This document shows positions 35,594-44,237 of a stretch of DNA of 64,000 nt, in pieces. The notes beneath the pieces were generated by a model, which did no database searches, had not been told where the DNA came from, and saw only the letters and a list, made by a program, of their open reading frames with translations. The DNA is taken from NCBI RefSeq assembly GCF_021602025.1, contig NZ_BQHW01000006.1, forward strand, positions 186,001 through 250,000, in the 5' to 3' direction. The stretch comes from Pseudomonas ceruminis (GTDB lineage: Bacteria > Pseudomonadota > Gammaproteobacteria > Pseudomonadales > Pseudomonadaceae). How positions within the stretch are numbered: the first letter of the stretch is position 1; every line of letters starts with the position of its first letter. The translations under genes and the position numbers were made by a program.

Positions 35594-36643
35594 TTAAAGC
35601 CGCGGATAATCGATGTACCCCACCGGCCCCTTGCCATAGAAGGTCTCCGGATGCGCCTGGTTCAACGGCGCATCGGCAGCCAGGCGTGCTGGCAGGTCGG
35701 GGTTGGCGATGAACGGCACGCCGAAGGCCACCGCATCTGCCTTGCCACTGGCCAACGCCGCGTTGGCACTGGCCTTGTCGAAGCGTTCGTTGACGATGTA
35801 AGGGCCGCCGAACGCGTCCTTGATCTGCGGGCCGATGCTGTCGTCGGCTTCCTTTTCCCGCGAGCAGATGAAGGCGATGCCACGTTTGCCCAGTTCCCGC
35901 GCCACGTAGGTAAAGGTTTCGACACGGTCGGCGTCGCCCATGTCATGCGCATCGGCCCGTGGTGCCAGGTGCATGCCCACGCGTCCGGCACCCCATACAT
36001 CAATCACAGCGTCCGTCACTTCCAGCAGCAGGCGAGCACGGTTTTCCACAGAGCCGCCATAGCGGTCGGTGCGCTGGTTGGTGCTGGTCTGCAAAAACTG
36101 GTCGAGCAGGTAGCCGTTGGCACCGTGGATTTCCACCCCGTCGAAACCTGCGGCCTTGGCGTTTTCGGCACCGCTGCGGTAGGCCTCGACGATGTCGGCG
36201 ATTTCTTCGGCTTCCAGGGCGCGTGGGGTCGGGTACTCGGTGGTCGGGCGCACCAGGCTGACATGGCCTTTGGGCTGGATTGCGCTGGGGGCTACCGGCA
36301 GCTCACCGTTCAGGTAGCTGGGGTGGGAGATACGCCCCACATGCCACAGCTGCAGGAAGATACGGCCGCCGGCGCCATGCACGGCCTTGGTCACGTTGTT
36401 CCAGCCCCGGACCTGTTGATCGTTCCAGATGCCCGGCGTGTCGGGATAGCCAACGCCCATCGGCGTGACCGAAGTCGCTTCGCTGAGAATCAGGCCTGCG
36501 CTGGCGCGCTGCACGTAGTATTCAGCCATCAGCGCGTTGGGTACTCGTCCCTCGTCGGCGCGGCAGCGGGTGAGCGGGGCCATGATGATGCGGTTGGGCA
36601 GTTGCACGTCGCCCAGTGTGATCGGATCGAAAAGCGTGGTCAT
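35594..36643 (-). CDS. xenB: Old-yellow-enzyme family ene-reductase XenB
   Basis: 349-residue FMN-dependent NADPH oxidoreductase closely resembling xenobiotic reductase B, which reduces nitroglycerin, TNT and activated C=C bonds. The substrate-anchoring His/Asn pair is H173/N176 in EIHGANGYLLDQF. The flavin-side residues include PLTRCRAD (C27), and the closing segment FGVPFIANPDLPARL is typical. It is 18 bases downstream of an ArsR-type regulator gene and should be co-transcribed with it and induced by electrophiles. Confidence 0.93.
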   Translation of the reverse strand: MTTLFDPITLGDVQLPNRIIMAPLTRCRADEGRVPNALMAEYYVQRASAGLILSEATSVTPMGVGYPDTPGIWNDQQVRGWNNVTKAVHGAGGRIFLQLWHVGRISHPSYLNGELPVAPSAIQPKGHVSLVRPTTEYPTPRALEAEEIADIVEAYRSGAENAKAAGFDGVEIHGANGYLLDQFLQTSTNQRTDRYGGSVENRARLLLEVTDAVIDVWGAGRVGMHLAPRADAHDMGDADRVETFTYVARELGKRGIAFICSREKEADDSIGPQIKDAFGGPYIVNERFDKASANAALASGKADAVAFGVPFIANPDLPARLAADAPLNQAHPETFYGKGPVGYIDYPRL

Positions 36644-36661
36644 AACGGTTTACCTGCCTTG

Positions 36662-36964
36662 TCAAAGCGCTTGGCGCAGTTGTTCGATGAACGCCTGGAT
36701 GGTGGCTTCGTCGCGTTTGAAGAAGTGCCACTGGCCGATCTTCTGGCTGCTGATCAGGCCCGCGCGCTGCAGCGTGGCCAGGTGGGCGGACACCGTCGAC
36801 TGCGACAAGCCGCAGCGTTGGTCGATCTGCCCGGCACAGACACCGTGCTCGGTGCTGTGATGCTGGTCAGGAAATTGCGCGGCCGGGTCTTTCAGCCAGT
36901 TGAGGATTTCTCGCCGGACCGGGTGGGCCAAGGCTTTTATTATTTCGTCGAGATCGAGAGGCAT
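36662..36964 (-). CDS. ArsR-family transcriptional regulator
   Basis: 100-residue winged-helix repressor. The helix-turn-helix spans about residues 42-75 (CAGQIDQRCGLSQSTVSAHLATLQRAGLI), and a dimerisation helix lies at the C-terminus. The arsenic-type Cys cluster of ArsR is absent, but C43 and C51 flank the start of the DNA-binding helix and could sense electrophiles. It heads the xenB transcript, and the gap upstream holds four copies of a TATATCGC-type half-site, presumably its own operator. Divergent to acpH. Confidence 0.88.
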   Translation of the reverse strand: MPLDLDEIIKALAHPVRREILNWLKDPAAQFPDQHHSTEHGVCAGQIDQRCGLSQSTVSAHLATLQRAGLISSQKIGQWHFFKRDEATIQAFIEQLRQAL

Positions 36965-36988
36965 GGTGTGAGGCTCAAGGTGTAGCGG

Positions 36989-37090
36989 TATATCGCGATG
37001 GAGCGAAATATAAATCGGTTTCAGGCGATATAGAAATATGAAGAAGTTCTGAACTGAGTGCGAATCGCTATATCGCGTTATAACGATATA
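36989..37090. promoter_or_regulatory. Cluster of TATATCGC operator half-sites between arsR and acpH
   Basis: TATATCGC at 36989, its inverse GCGATATA at 37025, the palindrome CGCTATATCGCG at 37066-37077 and CGATATA at 37084. This AT-rich region probably holds both divergent promoters and the ArsR-type operator. Confidence 0.6.
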
Positions 37091-37116
37091 AAAGCGTGCA
37101 GTGCTAAACTGCGCCC

Positions 37117-37701
37117 ATGAACTACCTCGCTCACCTGCATCTGGGCGGCCCTGCGCCGCAACAACTGCTCGGCAGCCTGTACGGCGACTTCGTCAAAGGC
37201 ACGCTGGAAGGGCGCTTCCCACCTGCGCTGGAGGCGGCCATCCGCCTGCATCGGCACATCGACAGCTACACCGACCGGCACCCTCTGGTGCTGGCCGCCC
37301 TGGCACGCTTTCCGCGCGAGCGGCGGCGGTTTGCCGGGATCGTGCTGGATGTGTTTTTCGACCATTGCCTGGCCCGGCACTGGGACGATTATGCCGCGCA
37401 GCCGCTGGAGCAGTTTACCGGTGAGTTCTATCGGGTGTTGCTCGCCGAGCCGCAGTTACCCGGCCGGTTGGCACGCATTGCGCCGTACATGGCGGCGGAT
37501 GACTGGCTGGGCGCGTACAGTGACTTCGCGACGCTGGAGCAGGTGTTCAACGGCATAGGTCGGCGCTTGTCCAGGCCCGAGGGCATGGTGGGTGTGATGG
37601 ATGAGCTGGAGCGGCTGTATGAGCCGCTGCTGGCGGACTTTCGCGCGTTCTATCCGCAGCTGCAGGCGTTTGCCGCCGCGGGACGGATGGCTGACGCCTG
37701 A
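37117..37701 (+). CDS. acpH: Acyl carrier protein phosphodiesterase
   Basis: 194-residue AcpH-type phosphodiesterase, which removes the 4'-phosphopantetheine arm from acyl carrier protein. The opening MNYLAHLHLGGPAPQQLLGSLYGDFVKG, the LHRHIDSYTDRHP motif and the DVFFDHCLARHW segment, with its HD-type metal-binding His and Asp residues, are all family hallmarks; length is normal. It is divergent from the arsR-xenB pair, and the shared gap is full of possible ArsR sites, so cross-control is possible. Confidence 0.93.
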   Translation: MNYLAHLHLGGPAPQQLLGSLYGDFVKGTLEGRFPPALEAAIRLHRHIDSYTDRHPLVLAALARFPRERRRFAGIVLDVFFDHCLARHWDDYAAQPLEQFTGEFYRVLLAEPQLPGRLARIAPYMAADDWLGAYSDFATLEQVFNGIGRRLSRPEGMVGVMDELERLYEPLLADFRAFYPQLQAFAAAGRMADA

Positions 37702-37751
37702 TTGCCTGTTCGCCTGGCTATTCCCATCGCCGACACTGAGGCTGCACGCAA

Positions 37752-38540
37752 TCAGGCCGCCCGTGCCTGACGCCGTGGCATGGCTTCAACGTCGTCAACC
37801 CCGAACAACGCCAGGTGTATTGCCTGCTGCGCCTGCAACGCCAGCACCGCACGTTCCTTGCCTACACTAGCGATCGGCTGCAGCAGGTGAATGCACACCT
37901 CGCCTCGGGGCTGGGCGAACAGACGCATCAGGTGGGATACCAGATCGTCATCCCCAACGAACGGCGCAATCGGGTCGATCTGGCCACCGCGCAAATACTG
38001 GATAGCCACCGGCTGCACCGCCACACCACGGTCGATGGCACCTGCCAGCAGGCGGCCATGGAAGGTGCGCAAACTGCGACCGCTGGTCGTGGTGCCTTCG
38101 GGGAAGATCAGCAGGGGGCGGGCCAGGCCTAGCTGCCCGGCGATCTGTTCACGCAAGCGCTGACTGTCGCCGCCGCCGCGGCGGATGAACAGCGTGCCGG
38201 CCTTCTCTGCCAACCACCCGGCCAGCGGCCAGTGGCGTACTTCGGCCTTGGACAGGAACGACAGCGGCAGCAGCATGCCCAGCAGCGGGATGTCGGTCCA
38301 GGACACGTGGTTACTGACCCACAGCATCGGCCGCTTGGGCAACTCGCCGAGCACCCGGACCTCGAAGGGCAGGGCGGCGACCAGGCGCTTCATGAACAGG
38401 CAGGTCCAGCGCTGGCGGCGTTCGAGGGAGGTCTTCACGCCCAGGCGTTCGCCGAGGGCGATCGCGCTGGCCATCAGCAGGCCGAACAGCAACACCAGCA
38501 GCAGCCGTGAGAGGCGGGCAATGACCCGCAGCTTGGGCAT
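37752..38540 (-). CDS. olsA: Lyso-ornithine lipid O-acyltransferase OlsA
   Basis: 262-residue acyltransferase of the PlsC family. A membrane helix (about 13-30) precedes the HX4D motif in SNHVSWTDIPLLG and the FPEGTTTSG motif. Coupled directly to olsB (TGATG overlap of stop and start), it is assigned as OlsA, which adds the second acyl chain to lyso-ornithine lipid (P. aeruginosa PA4351). OlsA enzymes can also make phosphatidic acid from lysophosphatidic acid. Confidence 0.92.
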   Translation of the reverse strand: MPKLRVIARLSRLLLVLLFGLLMASAIALGERLGVKTSLERRQRWTCLFMKRLVAALPFEVRVLGELPKRPMLWVSNHVSWTDIPLLGMLLPLSFLSKAEVRHWPLAGWLAEKAGTLFIRRGGGDSQRLREQIAGQLGLARPLLIFPEGTTTSGRSLRTFHGRLLAGAIDRGVAVQPVAIQYLRGGQIDPIAPFVGDDDLVSHLMRLFAQPRGEVCIHLLQPIASVGKERAVLALQAQQAIHLALFGVDDVEAMPRRQARAA

Positions 38541-39295
38541 CAGACCGCCGCCTTGAAGTGGCGGGCATAGCGCGGGCAGAGGTCGTCGCGTTTGAGCAGG
38601 ATGAACACGTCGGCGACCTGGAAGTCTTCGTCCCAGCAAGGTTCGCCGCAGATCTTCGCACCCAAGCGCATGTAGGCCTTGAGCAGCGGTGGCATCTCGG
38701 CGATGACGTTGTTTGGCAGAGCCAGGTTGGGCAGCGGGTTCTTCGGCTCGGCGCGCAGGTGTTCGGTGCACAGGTAACGCTCGCGCAGGCGCTGCATGAT
38801 CGCATGAGCCTGCACGCCACCATCCTGCATCGGGATGCTGGCGCAGCCCATCAGGTAACTGTAGCGGCCTTCGTTGAGCACTTCGGCCAGCTCGCCCCAG
38901 AGGACAGCGATGGTGCCGCCGTTGCGATAGTCAGGATCGACACAGGTGCGGCCCAGCTCAAGGATCGGCCCCTGCAATTGCAACAGGCCATGCAGGCTGA
39001 ATTCCTCTTCGCTGTAGAAGCGCCCCAGGCTGCTGGCGGCCTGGTGGTCGAGCAGGCGGGTCGTGGCGACCAGTTCGCCGGTGCTCAGGTCGCGCACCCC
39101 GATATGGCGGCAATGTACGTCGTAGTCATCCATGTCCAGGCCCTGTTCGGCGCCTTTGAGCTTGGCCTTGAATTCTGCGCTGAACACTTTGAAGCGCAGG
39201 GCCTGTGCTTCCTGCAAGGCCACGGCGCCGACCAGGCGTTCGGCTTGCAGACGGCGTTCAGTGCTGTTGTCGCCAGAGCGAGCGATCCGAGTCAT
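38540..39295 (-). CDS. olsB: L-ornithine N-alpha-acyltransferase OlsB
   Basis: 251-residue GNAT-fold acyltransferase with the OlsB pattern: [15 protein letters not shown] near the start, [14 protein letters not shown], the [23 protein letters not shown] acyl-ACP/CoA region, and [10 protein letters not shown]. It transfers a 3-hydroxyacyl chain from ACP to ornithine, the first step to the phosphorus-free ornithine lipids that replace phospholipids under phosphate limitation. The ATG giving [10 protein letters not shown] is the start used. A weak Pho-box-like element lies 100 bases upstream (39395-39412). Confidence 0.93.
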   Translation of the reverse strand: MTRIARSGDNSTERRLQAERLVGAVALQEAQALRFKVFSAEFKAKLKGAEQGLDMDDYDVHCRHIGVRDLSTGELVATTRLLDHQAASSLGRFYSEEEFSLHGLLQLQGPILELGRTCVDPDYRNGGTIAVLWGELAEVLNEGRYSYLMGCASIPMQDGGVQAHAIMQRLRERYLCTEHLRAEPKNPLPNLALPNNVIAEMPPLLKAYMRLGAKICGEPCWDEDFQVADVFILLKRDDLCPRYARHFKAAV

Positions 39296-39444
39296 TGCGA
39301 GTCTCCATAAGCCAGCCATGAAGGGTTGCGGCCGGGCGGCTTTGTTGTGCAAAGTCAGCCTAGGTAGGCGCGGTGTCACCTCTGTGAATCTTTGGTGATG
39401 CTTGCGTGACACCACCCGACAAGCGCCTATGAAAGGAGCGTTCG

Positions 39445-40332
39445 ATGGCCTGGTTGCAACGACTCAACGACCCCCTTCGTCAGCCCCTGGCTGGCACGTT
39501 GGGCGAGACTTACAACGCACAGCTTGAACGCCTCGGTGGCGCCGCGCCTTTCGAACTGGCGGTGCTGGGTGGGCGGGCCATGGCCACCCCTGGCCTGGCC
39601 TTCCTCATGGGCTACCAGGCCGCCCTGCGGGTGCTCTGGCCCAGTGCCCCGGCCAGCCTCGGCGCGCTGTGCGCCACCGAGCGGCGCAGCGTGCGCCCGG
39701 CTGACATGCACACCCGGCTTGAGGGCCTGCGCCTGACGGGCAACAAGGATTTCGTCACCGCCGGGCTGGACGCCGAATGGTTGTTGGTGGCGGCGCGCTG
39801 TGAAGCACCCGGCGAGACGCCGCGGCTCAGCCTGGCGGTGGTCTACCCCGGTGAGCCTGGGGTGACGCTGGAGGCATTGCCGACGTTGCCGTTGATGCCA
39901 GAGGTGGGCCATGGCCGCCTGCATGTGCAGCAGGCGGCCTGTGAGCTGTTGGCCGGTGATGGCTGGGATGCCTACGTCAAACCGTTCCGCTCGCTGGAGG
40001 ACTTGTACGTGCTCGCGGCGATGGTTGCCTGGCTGTACGGGGTGGGGCAGGAGTGCCGCTGGCCGCAGGATTTACGCTTGCGTCTGCTGGGTTTGTTGGC
40101 AGGGTGTGCCGAGGGAAGCCGACAGTGTGCGGACAGTGTGGGGTGCCATTTGTTGCTGGGAGGCTTGTTCGCTCAGTTTCAGGGGCTCAGGGGCGCAGTC
40201 GACAAGGCGTTGCTCGCCGGGCCGGAGCAGTGGGCGCAGCTATGGCAGCGGGATCAGGGGGTATTGGCGTTGGCCGCGGCCGCTCGGGAAAAGCGTTTGG
40301 CCAAGGCGTGGAGCGCTGCAGGACTGTCATGA
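39445..40332 (+). CDS. Short acyl-CoA dehydrogenase-like protein
   Basis: 295 residues, against about 380 for a full acyl-CoA dehydrogenase. The middle beta domain is recognisable ([27 protein letters not shown]), preceded by a shortened N-terminal helical part. The C-terminal helices are Leu-rich and lack the usual catalytic Glu and FAD-binding segments as far as I can see. It may bind a CoA ester or lipid without oxidising it. It is divergent from olsBA, so a role in lipid handling fits the neighbourhood but is unproven. Confidence 0.7.
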   Translation: MAWLQRLNDPLRQPLAGTLGETYNAQLERLGGAAPFELAVLGGRAMATPGLAFLMGYQAALRVLWPSAPASLGALCATERRSVRPADMHTRLEGLRLTGNKDFVTAGLDAEWLLVAARCEAPGETPRLSLAVVYPGEPGVTLEALPTLPLMPEVGHGRLHVQQAACELLAGDGWDAYVKPFRSLEDLYVLAAMVAWLYGVGQECRWPQDLRLRLLGLLAGCAEGSRQCADSVGCHLLLGGLFAQFQGLRGAVDKALLAGPEQWAQLWQRDQGVLALAAAAREKRLAKAWSAAGLS

Positions 40333-40379
40333 GCGCCTGCCAGGATTGGGCGATTGGTTGACGCTCGGGGCTCCTGGCG

Positions 40380-41459
40380 ATGAAGGCATGCTTGCTGATA
40401 TTGGCGATGGCTGTGGGCACTGCCTGGGCCGAGGACTGGCCCCTGCCGGACTGGAAGGTCGACAGCACGGGCCGTGACTGGCAGGCCGTGGACACCTATG
40501 CCTTTCCCCCGCGCAACGCCGCCGAGCGCAGCGGCATCCGCAGCGACGCGCTGCTGATCATCCGCGACGGCCGCATCCTCTACGAGCGCTACGCCGCCCC
40601 TACCACGGCACAGACGGCCCACCTCACCTGGTCGGTGAGCAAGAGCGTGCTCGCCACGGTGCTGGGGGTCGCCCAAGGGGAGGGGCGTTTCCAACTGCAG
40701 GACCCTGCGGCGCGCTATTACCCGCCGCTACAGGCGCACCCCGATGTGCGCCTTGCCGACCTGCTGCACTGGGCCAGTGGCCTGGCCTGGCAGGAAGACT
40801 ACGAATACGCGCCGCTGAAGTCTTCAGTGGTGGCCATGCTCTACACCCGCGGGCGCAACGACATGGCTGCCTACACGGCAGCGCGCCCGGCTGCGCAACC
40901 GCCTGGCCAGCAGTTTCTCTACTCCAGCGGCGACAGCAACGTACTGGCCGCCGCATTGCGCGGCATGCTCGATGCCAGCGCCTATGCCGGCTACCCCTGG
41001 CAGGCGCTGTTCACCCCGCTGGGCATCGACAGCGCCGTGTGGGAGCGTGATGGCACGGGTACCTTTGTCGGTTCCTCCTACCTCTACCTCAGTGCCCGCG
41101 ACTTGGCGCGGATCGGCCTGCTGATGCAGCGCGAAGGACGCTGGGGTGACCGACAGCTGTTACCGGCAAGTTGGGTGGCCTTCAACCGCACATTGTTCAG
41201 CCAGGCCCAGCCCGTGCCCGGCGAAGCCAACCCAGGCGGCCACTGGTGGCTCAACCAGCCATTGGCGGGGGCTGCGCGCCCTTGGCCTGACGCACCGACG
41301 GACACGTACGCTGCCCTTGGCCATTGGGGGCAAGCCCTGTACGTGTTGCCCGCCTTAGGGTTGGTGGTGGTCCGCTACGCCGACGACCGGGATGGCAGTT
41401 ACAGCCATAACGAGCTGCTCAAGCGGATACTGGCTGCATTGGCCAAGGAGGGTGCATGA
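40380..41459 (+). CDS. Exported serine beta-lactamase-family hydrolase
   Basis: 359 residues with a signal peptide (MKACLLILAMAVGTAWA). The penicillin-binding fold motifs are SVSK (SxxK) near residue 90, YSSGD for the YxN position and HWGQ in place of KTG. This pattern matches class C-like esterases, peptidases and 6-aminohexanoate-dimer-type hydrolases rather than true beta-lactamases. It is expected in the periplasm. It overlaps the next small gene by ATGA, and the two should be made together. Substrate unknown. Confidence 0.82.
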   Translation: MKACLLILAMAVGTAWAEDWPLPDWKVDSTGRDWQAVDTYAFPPRNAAERSGIRSDALLIIRDGRILYERYAAPTTAQTAHLTWSVSKSVLATVLGVAQGEGRFQLQDPAARYYPPLQAHPDVRLADLLHWASGLAWQEDYEYAPLKSSVVAMLYTRGRNDMAAYTAARPAAQPPGQQFLYSSGDSNVLAAALRGMLDASAYAGYPWQALFTPLGIDSAVWERDGTGTFVGSSYLYLSARDLARIGLLMQREGRWGDRQLLPASWVAFNRTLFSQAQPVPGEANPGGHWWLNQPLAGAARPWPDAPTDTYAALGHWGQALYVLPALGLVVVRYADDRDGSYSHNELLKRILAALAKEGA

Positions 41460-41752
41460 AGCGCCTCTTGCTGGCTGTGCTCGTCGCCTTGCTGGGCTGG
41501 GCCTGGTTGGAACGCCAGGCATTGGCGGACTTTCCGGGCATCCTCTCGGCCTATTCGGCCAAGGAGTACTGTTCGTGTCGTTTCGTCATGGGCTTCAACG
41601 CGGCCTATTGCCGGGGTTACGTGAAGCAGTGGCTGGCGTTGAGCACGCTGGAGGAAGACAGCCAGCAGCGCCTGGTCAGTGCGACCGGGTTGGGCCGGCG
41701 CAATCAGGCGACCTGGCAAGGCCCGCAGGCGGGCTGCCGCTTGCTGCCATGA
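41456..41752 (+). CDS. Small exported Cys-containing protein coupled to the hydrolase
   Basis: 98 residues. An N-terminal signal or anchor (MKRLLLAVLVALLGWAWL) precedes a mature part with four Cys (CSC pair, YCRGYV and a final GCRLLP), which suggests two disulphide bonds in the periplasm. A family-like core YSAKEYCSCRFVMGFNAAYC is striking, but I cannot name it. Its start overlaps the stop of the serine hydrolase, so it may be a partner or chaperone of that enzyme. Confidence 0.75.
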   Translation: MKRLLLAVLVALLGWAWLERQALADFPGILSAYSAKEYCSCRFVMGFNAAYCRGYVKQWLALSTLEEDSQQRLVSATGLGRRNQATWQGPQAGCRLLP

Positions 41753-41796
41753 AGACGGGCGGGTAAGGTTGGCGGTCTGGTTTCACGAGATCTGTC

Positions 41797-42378
41797 ATGT
41801 TCAAGTTGCCCCGTCTGTTGCCCGCACTGCTGCTGGCTTTATGCCTGCCCGCCCACGCCAATTGGCACCTCGATGGCGAGTCTTCACGGCTTTCTTTCGT
41901 CACCGGCAAGAACGGCGACACGGCCGAGGTGCATCGTTTTCTGGTCCTGCATGGCAGTGTCGACCGCAAAGGCACAGCCGGGCTGCGGATCGAGATGGAC
42001 TCGGTGAGCAGCGGCATCCCGCTGCGCGACGAGCGCATGCGTGACGACCTGTTCGAGGTGGGGCGCTTTGCCGAAGCGACGGTCAAGGCCCAGCTCGACC
42101 TGCGGCCGATCAATGACCTTGCCGACGGCGCGCAGATCGAGTTGCGCCTGCCGCTGACCGTCACCTTGCATGGCCAGTCGCACAGCTATAACGCCTTGTT
42201 GCTGGCAACCCGTCTGGACCAGCGGCGCTTTCAAGTGGTCACCCTCGAACCGTTGGTCCTGCGGGCGGAGGATTATGGCCTGCTGCCCGGGCTGGAAAGC
42301 CTGCGTAAATTCGCCAGGCTCAAGTCCATCAACCCTTCGGTGCCGGTCAATGCGGTGCTGATCTTCAACGCTCGCTGA
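41797..42378 (+). CDS. YceI-family periplasmic protein
   Basis: 193 residues with a cleavable signal (ending AHA before NWHLDG). The body is a lipocalin-like beta-barrel of the YceI type, which in relatives binds isoprenoid chains. Family features visible are the strand SRLSFVTGKNGDTAEVHRF, DERMRDDLFEV and LPLTVTLHGQSHSY. The exact role is unknown; E. coli YceI is induced by alkaline pH. It follows the Cys-rich small gene by 44 bases and is followed by the phospholipase D gene after a single base, so a longer operon is likely. Confidence 0.88.
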   Translation: MFKLPRLLPALLLALCLPAHANWHLDGESSRLSFVTGKNGDTAEVHRFLVLHGSVDRKGTAGLRIEMDSVSSGIPLRDERMRDDLFEVGRFAEATVKAQLDLRPINDLADGAQIELRLPLTVTLHGQSHSYNALLLATRLDQRRFQVVTLEPLVLRAEDYGLLPGLESLRKFARLKSINPSVPVNAVLIFNAR

Positions 42379-42379
42379 C

Positions 42380-43537
42380 ATGCCAGGGCCGGTCTTCCCC
42401 TGGCGGGATGGCAACCAGTTCGAACTGTTGATCGACGGCCCCGAATTCTTTCCTCGCATGCTCCAGGCGATCAGGGGGGCCGAGTCCCAGGTCGATCTGG
42501 AACTGTACCTGGTCGAGGCCGGCGCCTGCGCCGAAGCTGTGGTCGAAGCCCTGACGCTCGCGGCCCGGCGCGGGGTGCGGGTACGCTGCCTGTTCGATGA
42601 CTACGGTTCCCTGGCGTTCACCTCCGCCTTGCGCCAACGCCTGCGGGACGCGGGGGTTTACCTGCGTTGGTACAACCGTCTGCGGTGGCGCCGCGGCCTG
42701 CGCAACCTGTATCGCGATCACCGCAAGCTGCTGCTGGTGGACGAACGTTGGGCGGTGGTGGGGGGGACCGGGGTCACCGATGAGTTCTGGACGCCGGGCG
42801 AGGCGAGCAGCGAGTGGCACGAGGTGATGGTGCAGATGCAAGGCCAGGTGGTCGGCGACTGGCAACTGCTGTTCAATCGCCAGTGGCATGCCAACAACCG
42901 GCGCACGGCCTGGCGGCCCCCCGAAGGTTTCGGCCTGTCACGCCTGCCCAAGGTGCCGGCGCAGGGCCAGGGCATGGGCCGGGTGGCCTATGCCGATGCC
43001 CGCCAGCATCGGGACATTCTGCATTCGCTGGTGCGTGCACTCAACAGCGGCAAGCAACGTGTCTGGCTGGCCACGCCCTATTTCCTGCCGACCTGGAGCG
43101 TGCGCCGCTCGTTACGCCGGGCGGCGAGCAAAGGGGTCGATGTGCGCCTGCTGCTCACCGGCCCGCGCACCGATCACCCGTCGGTACGTTACGCCGGCCA
43201 CCGTTACTACCCCCGCTTGCTGCGCGCGGGGGTGCGAATCTTCGAGTACCAGCCGTGCTTCCTGCATTTGAAGATGGTTCTGGTGGATGATTGGGTCAGC
43301 GTCGGCTCGTGCAATTTCGACCACTGGAACTTGCGTTTCAACCTTGAGGCCAACGTCGAGGCACTGGACCCGTCGTTGACGGCGGCGGTCAGGGCCAGCT
43401 TCGAGCATGATTTCGCCCTGAGCGAAGAGGTCGACCTTGACCACTGGAATGCAAGGCCGCTTTGGCGTCGGGTGAAACAGCGCGTGTGGGGCTGGCTGGA
43501 CCGGCTGGTGGTCAACCTGCTCGACCGTCGCGATTAA
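42380..43537 (+). CDS. Phospholipase D-family cardiolipin synthase-like protein
   Basis: 385 residues with two HKD motifs, each HxKxxxxD followed by Gly and Asn residues: DHRKLLLVDERWAVVGGTG and HLKMVLVDDWVSVGSCNFD. There is no N-terminal membrane helix pair, which places it with ClsB/ClsC-type enzymes (about 390-410 residues) rather than ClsA. The likely reaction is phosphatidyl transfer to make cardiolipin. It starts one base after the yceI stop. Confidence 0.87.
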   Translation: MPGPVFPWRDGNQFELLIDGPEFFPRMLQAIRGAESQVDLELYLVEAGACAEAVVEALTLAARRGVRVRCLFDDYGSLAFTSALRQRLRDAGVYLRWYNRLRWRRGLRNLYRDHRKLLLVDERWAVVGGTGVTDEFWTPGEASSEWHEVMVQMQGQVVGDWQLLFNRQWHANNRRTAWRPPEGFGLSRLPKVPAQGQGMGRVAYADARQHRDILHSLVRALNSGKQRVWLATPYFLPTWSVRRSLRRAASKGVDVRLLLTGPRTDHPSVRYAGHRYYPRLLRAGVRIFEYQPCFLHLKMVLVDDWVSVGSCNFDHWNLRFNLEANVEALDPSLTAAVRASFEHDFALSEEVDLDHWNARPLWRRVKQRVWGWLDRLVVNLLDRRD

Positions 43538-43616
43538 AGCAGCAGAGCCATATCCACACGCACAGAAGCAGACTATCGTGCAGTGATTGTTCCCCTTAAC
43601 CGAAGGAGTGGATGCG

Positions 43617-44195
43617 ATGACGGCGAAGAAGATTCTCATGCTGGTGGGCGACTACGTCGAGGATTACGAGGCGATGGTGCCGTTTCAGGCCTTGAGCATG
43701 GTCGGCCACACCGTGCATGCAGTGTGCCCGGAGAAGATTGCGGGGCAGACCGTGCGCACCGCGATCCACGATTTCGAGGGCGAGCAGACCTACAGCGAGA
43801 AGCCTGGGCACAACTTTGCCTTGAACCATGACTTCGTTCAGGTCCGTGCTGAAAGCTACGATGCCTTGCTGATTCCGGGTGGGCGCGCACCGGAGTACCT
43901 GCGCCTGGACGAGCGCGTGCTGGAACTGGTCAGGGCGTTCGACCAGGCGGGCAAACCGATAGCGGCGGTGTGCCATGGCGCGCAGCTGCTGGCGGCAGCC
44001 GGGGTGCTTGAAGGGCGCGAGTGCAGTGCGTACCCGGCCTGTGCACCGGAAGTACGGCTGGCGGGGGGCACGTTCATCGACATTGCCGTGGACCAGGCCC
44101 ATGTCGACGGTAACCTGGTGACCGCGCCAGCATGGCCTGCGCACCCGGCGTGGTTGGCGGCGTTCCTGAAGGTGCTGGGCACGCGTATTGCCTGA
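43617..44195 (+). CDS. DJ-1/PfpI-family protein
   Basis: 192-residue flavodoxin-like protein. The nucleophile elbow [10 protein letters not shown] holds Cys 119; acidic residues near the N-terminus (VEDYEAM) supply the partner Glu. Family members are glyoxalases, deglycases or chaperones. The sequence resembles the longer PfpI/YhbO type. AAGGAG sits eight bases before the chosen ATG; another ATG five bases upstream is out of frame. A REP hairpin follows the stop codon closely. Confidence 0.87.
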   Translation: MTAKKILMLVGDYVEDYEAMVPFQALSMVGHTVHAVCPEKIAGQTVRTAIHDFEGEQTYSEKPGHNFALNHDFVQVRAESYDALLIPGGRAPEYLRLDERVLELVRAFDQAGKPIAAVCHGAQLLAAAGVLEGRECSAYPACAPEVRLAGGTFIDIAVDQAHVDGNLVTAPAWPAHPAWLAAFLKVLGTRIA

Positions 44196-44198
44196 GAA

Positions 44199-44230
44199 GG
44201 CCTCTTCGCGGGTACTCCCGCGAAGAGGCC
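44199..44230. repeat. Perfect REP hairpin
   Basis: 14-base arms (GGCCTCTTCGCGGG and its exact complement) around a TACT loop. It lies in the 42-base gap between two converging genes. Confidence 0.85.
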
Positions 44231-44237
44231 ACTGGCT

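Noticed and set aside
36985-37095. Repeated TATATCGC motifs considered as a CRISPR-like or tandem array
   Set aside because: Units are only 7-12 bases, unevenly spaced and in both orientations; operator half-sites explain them.
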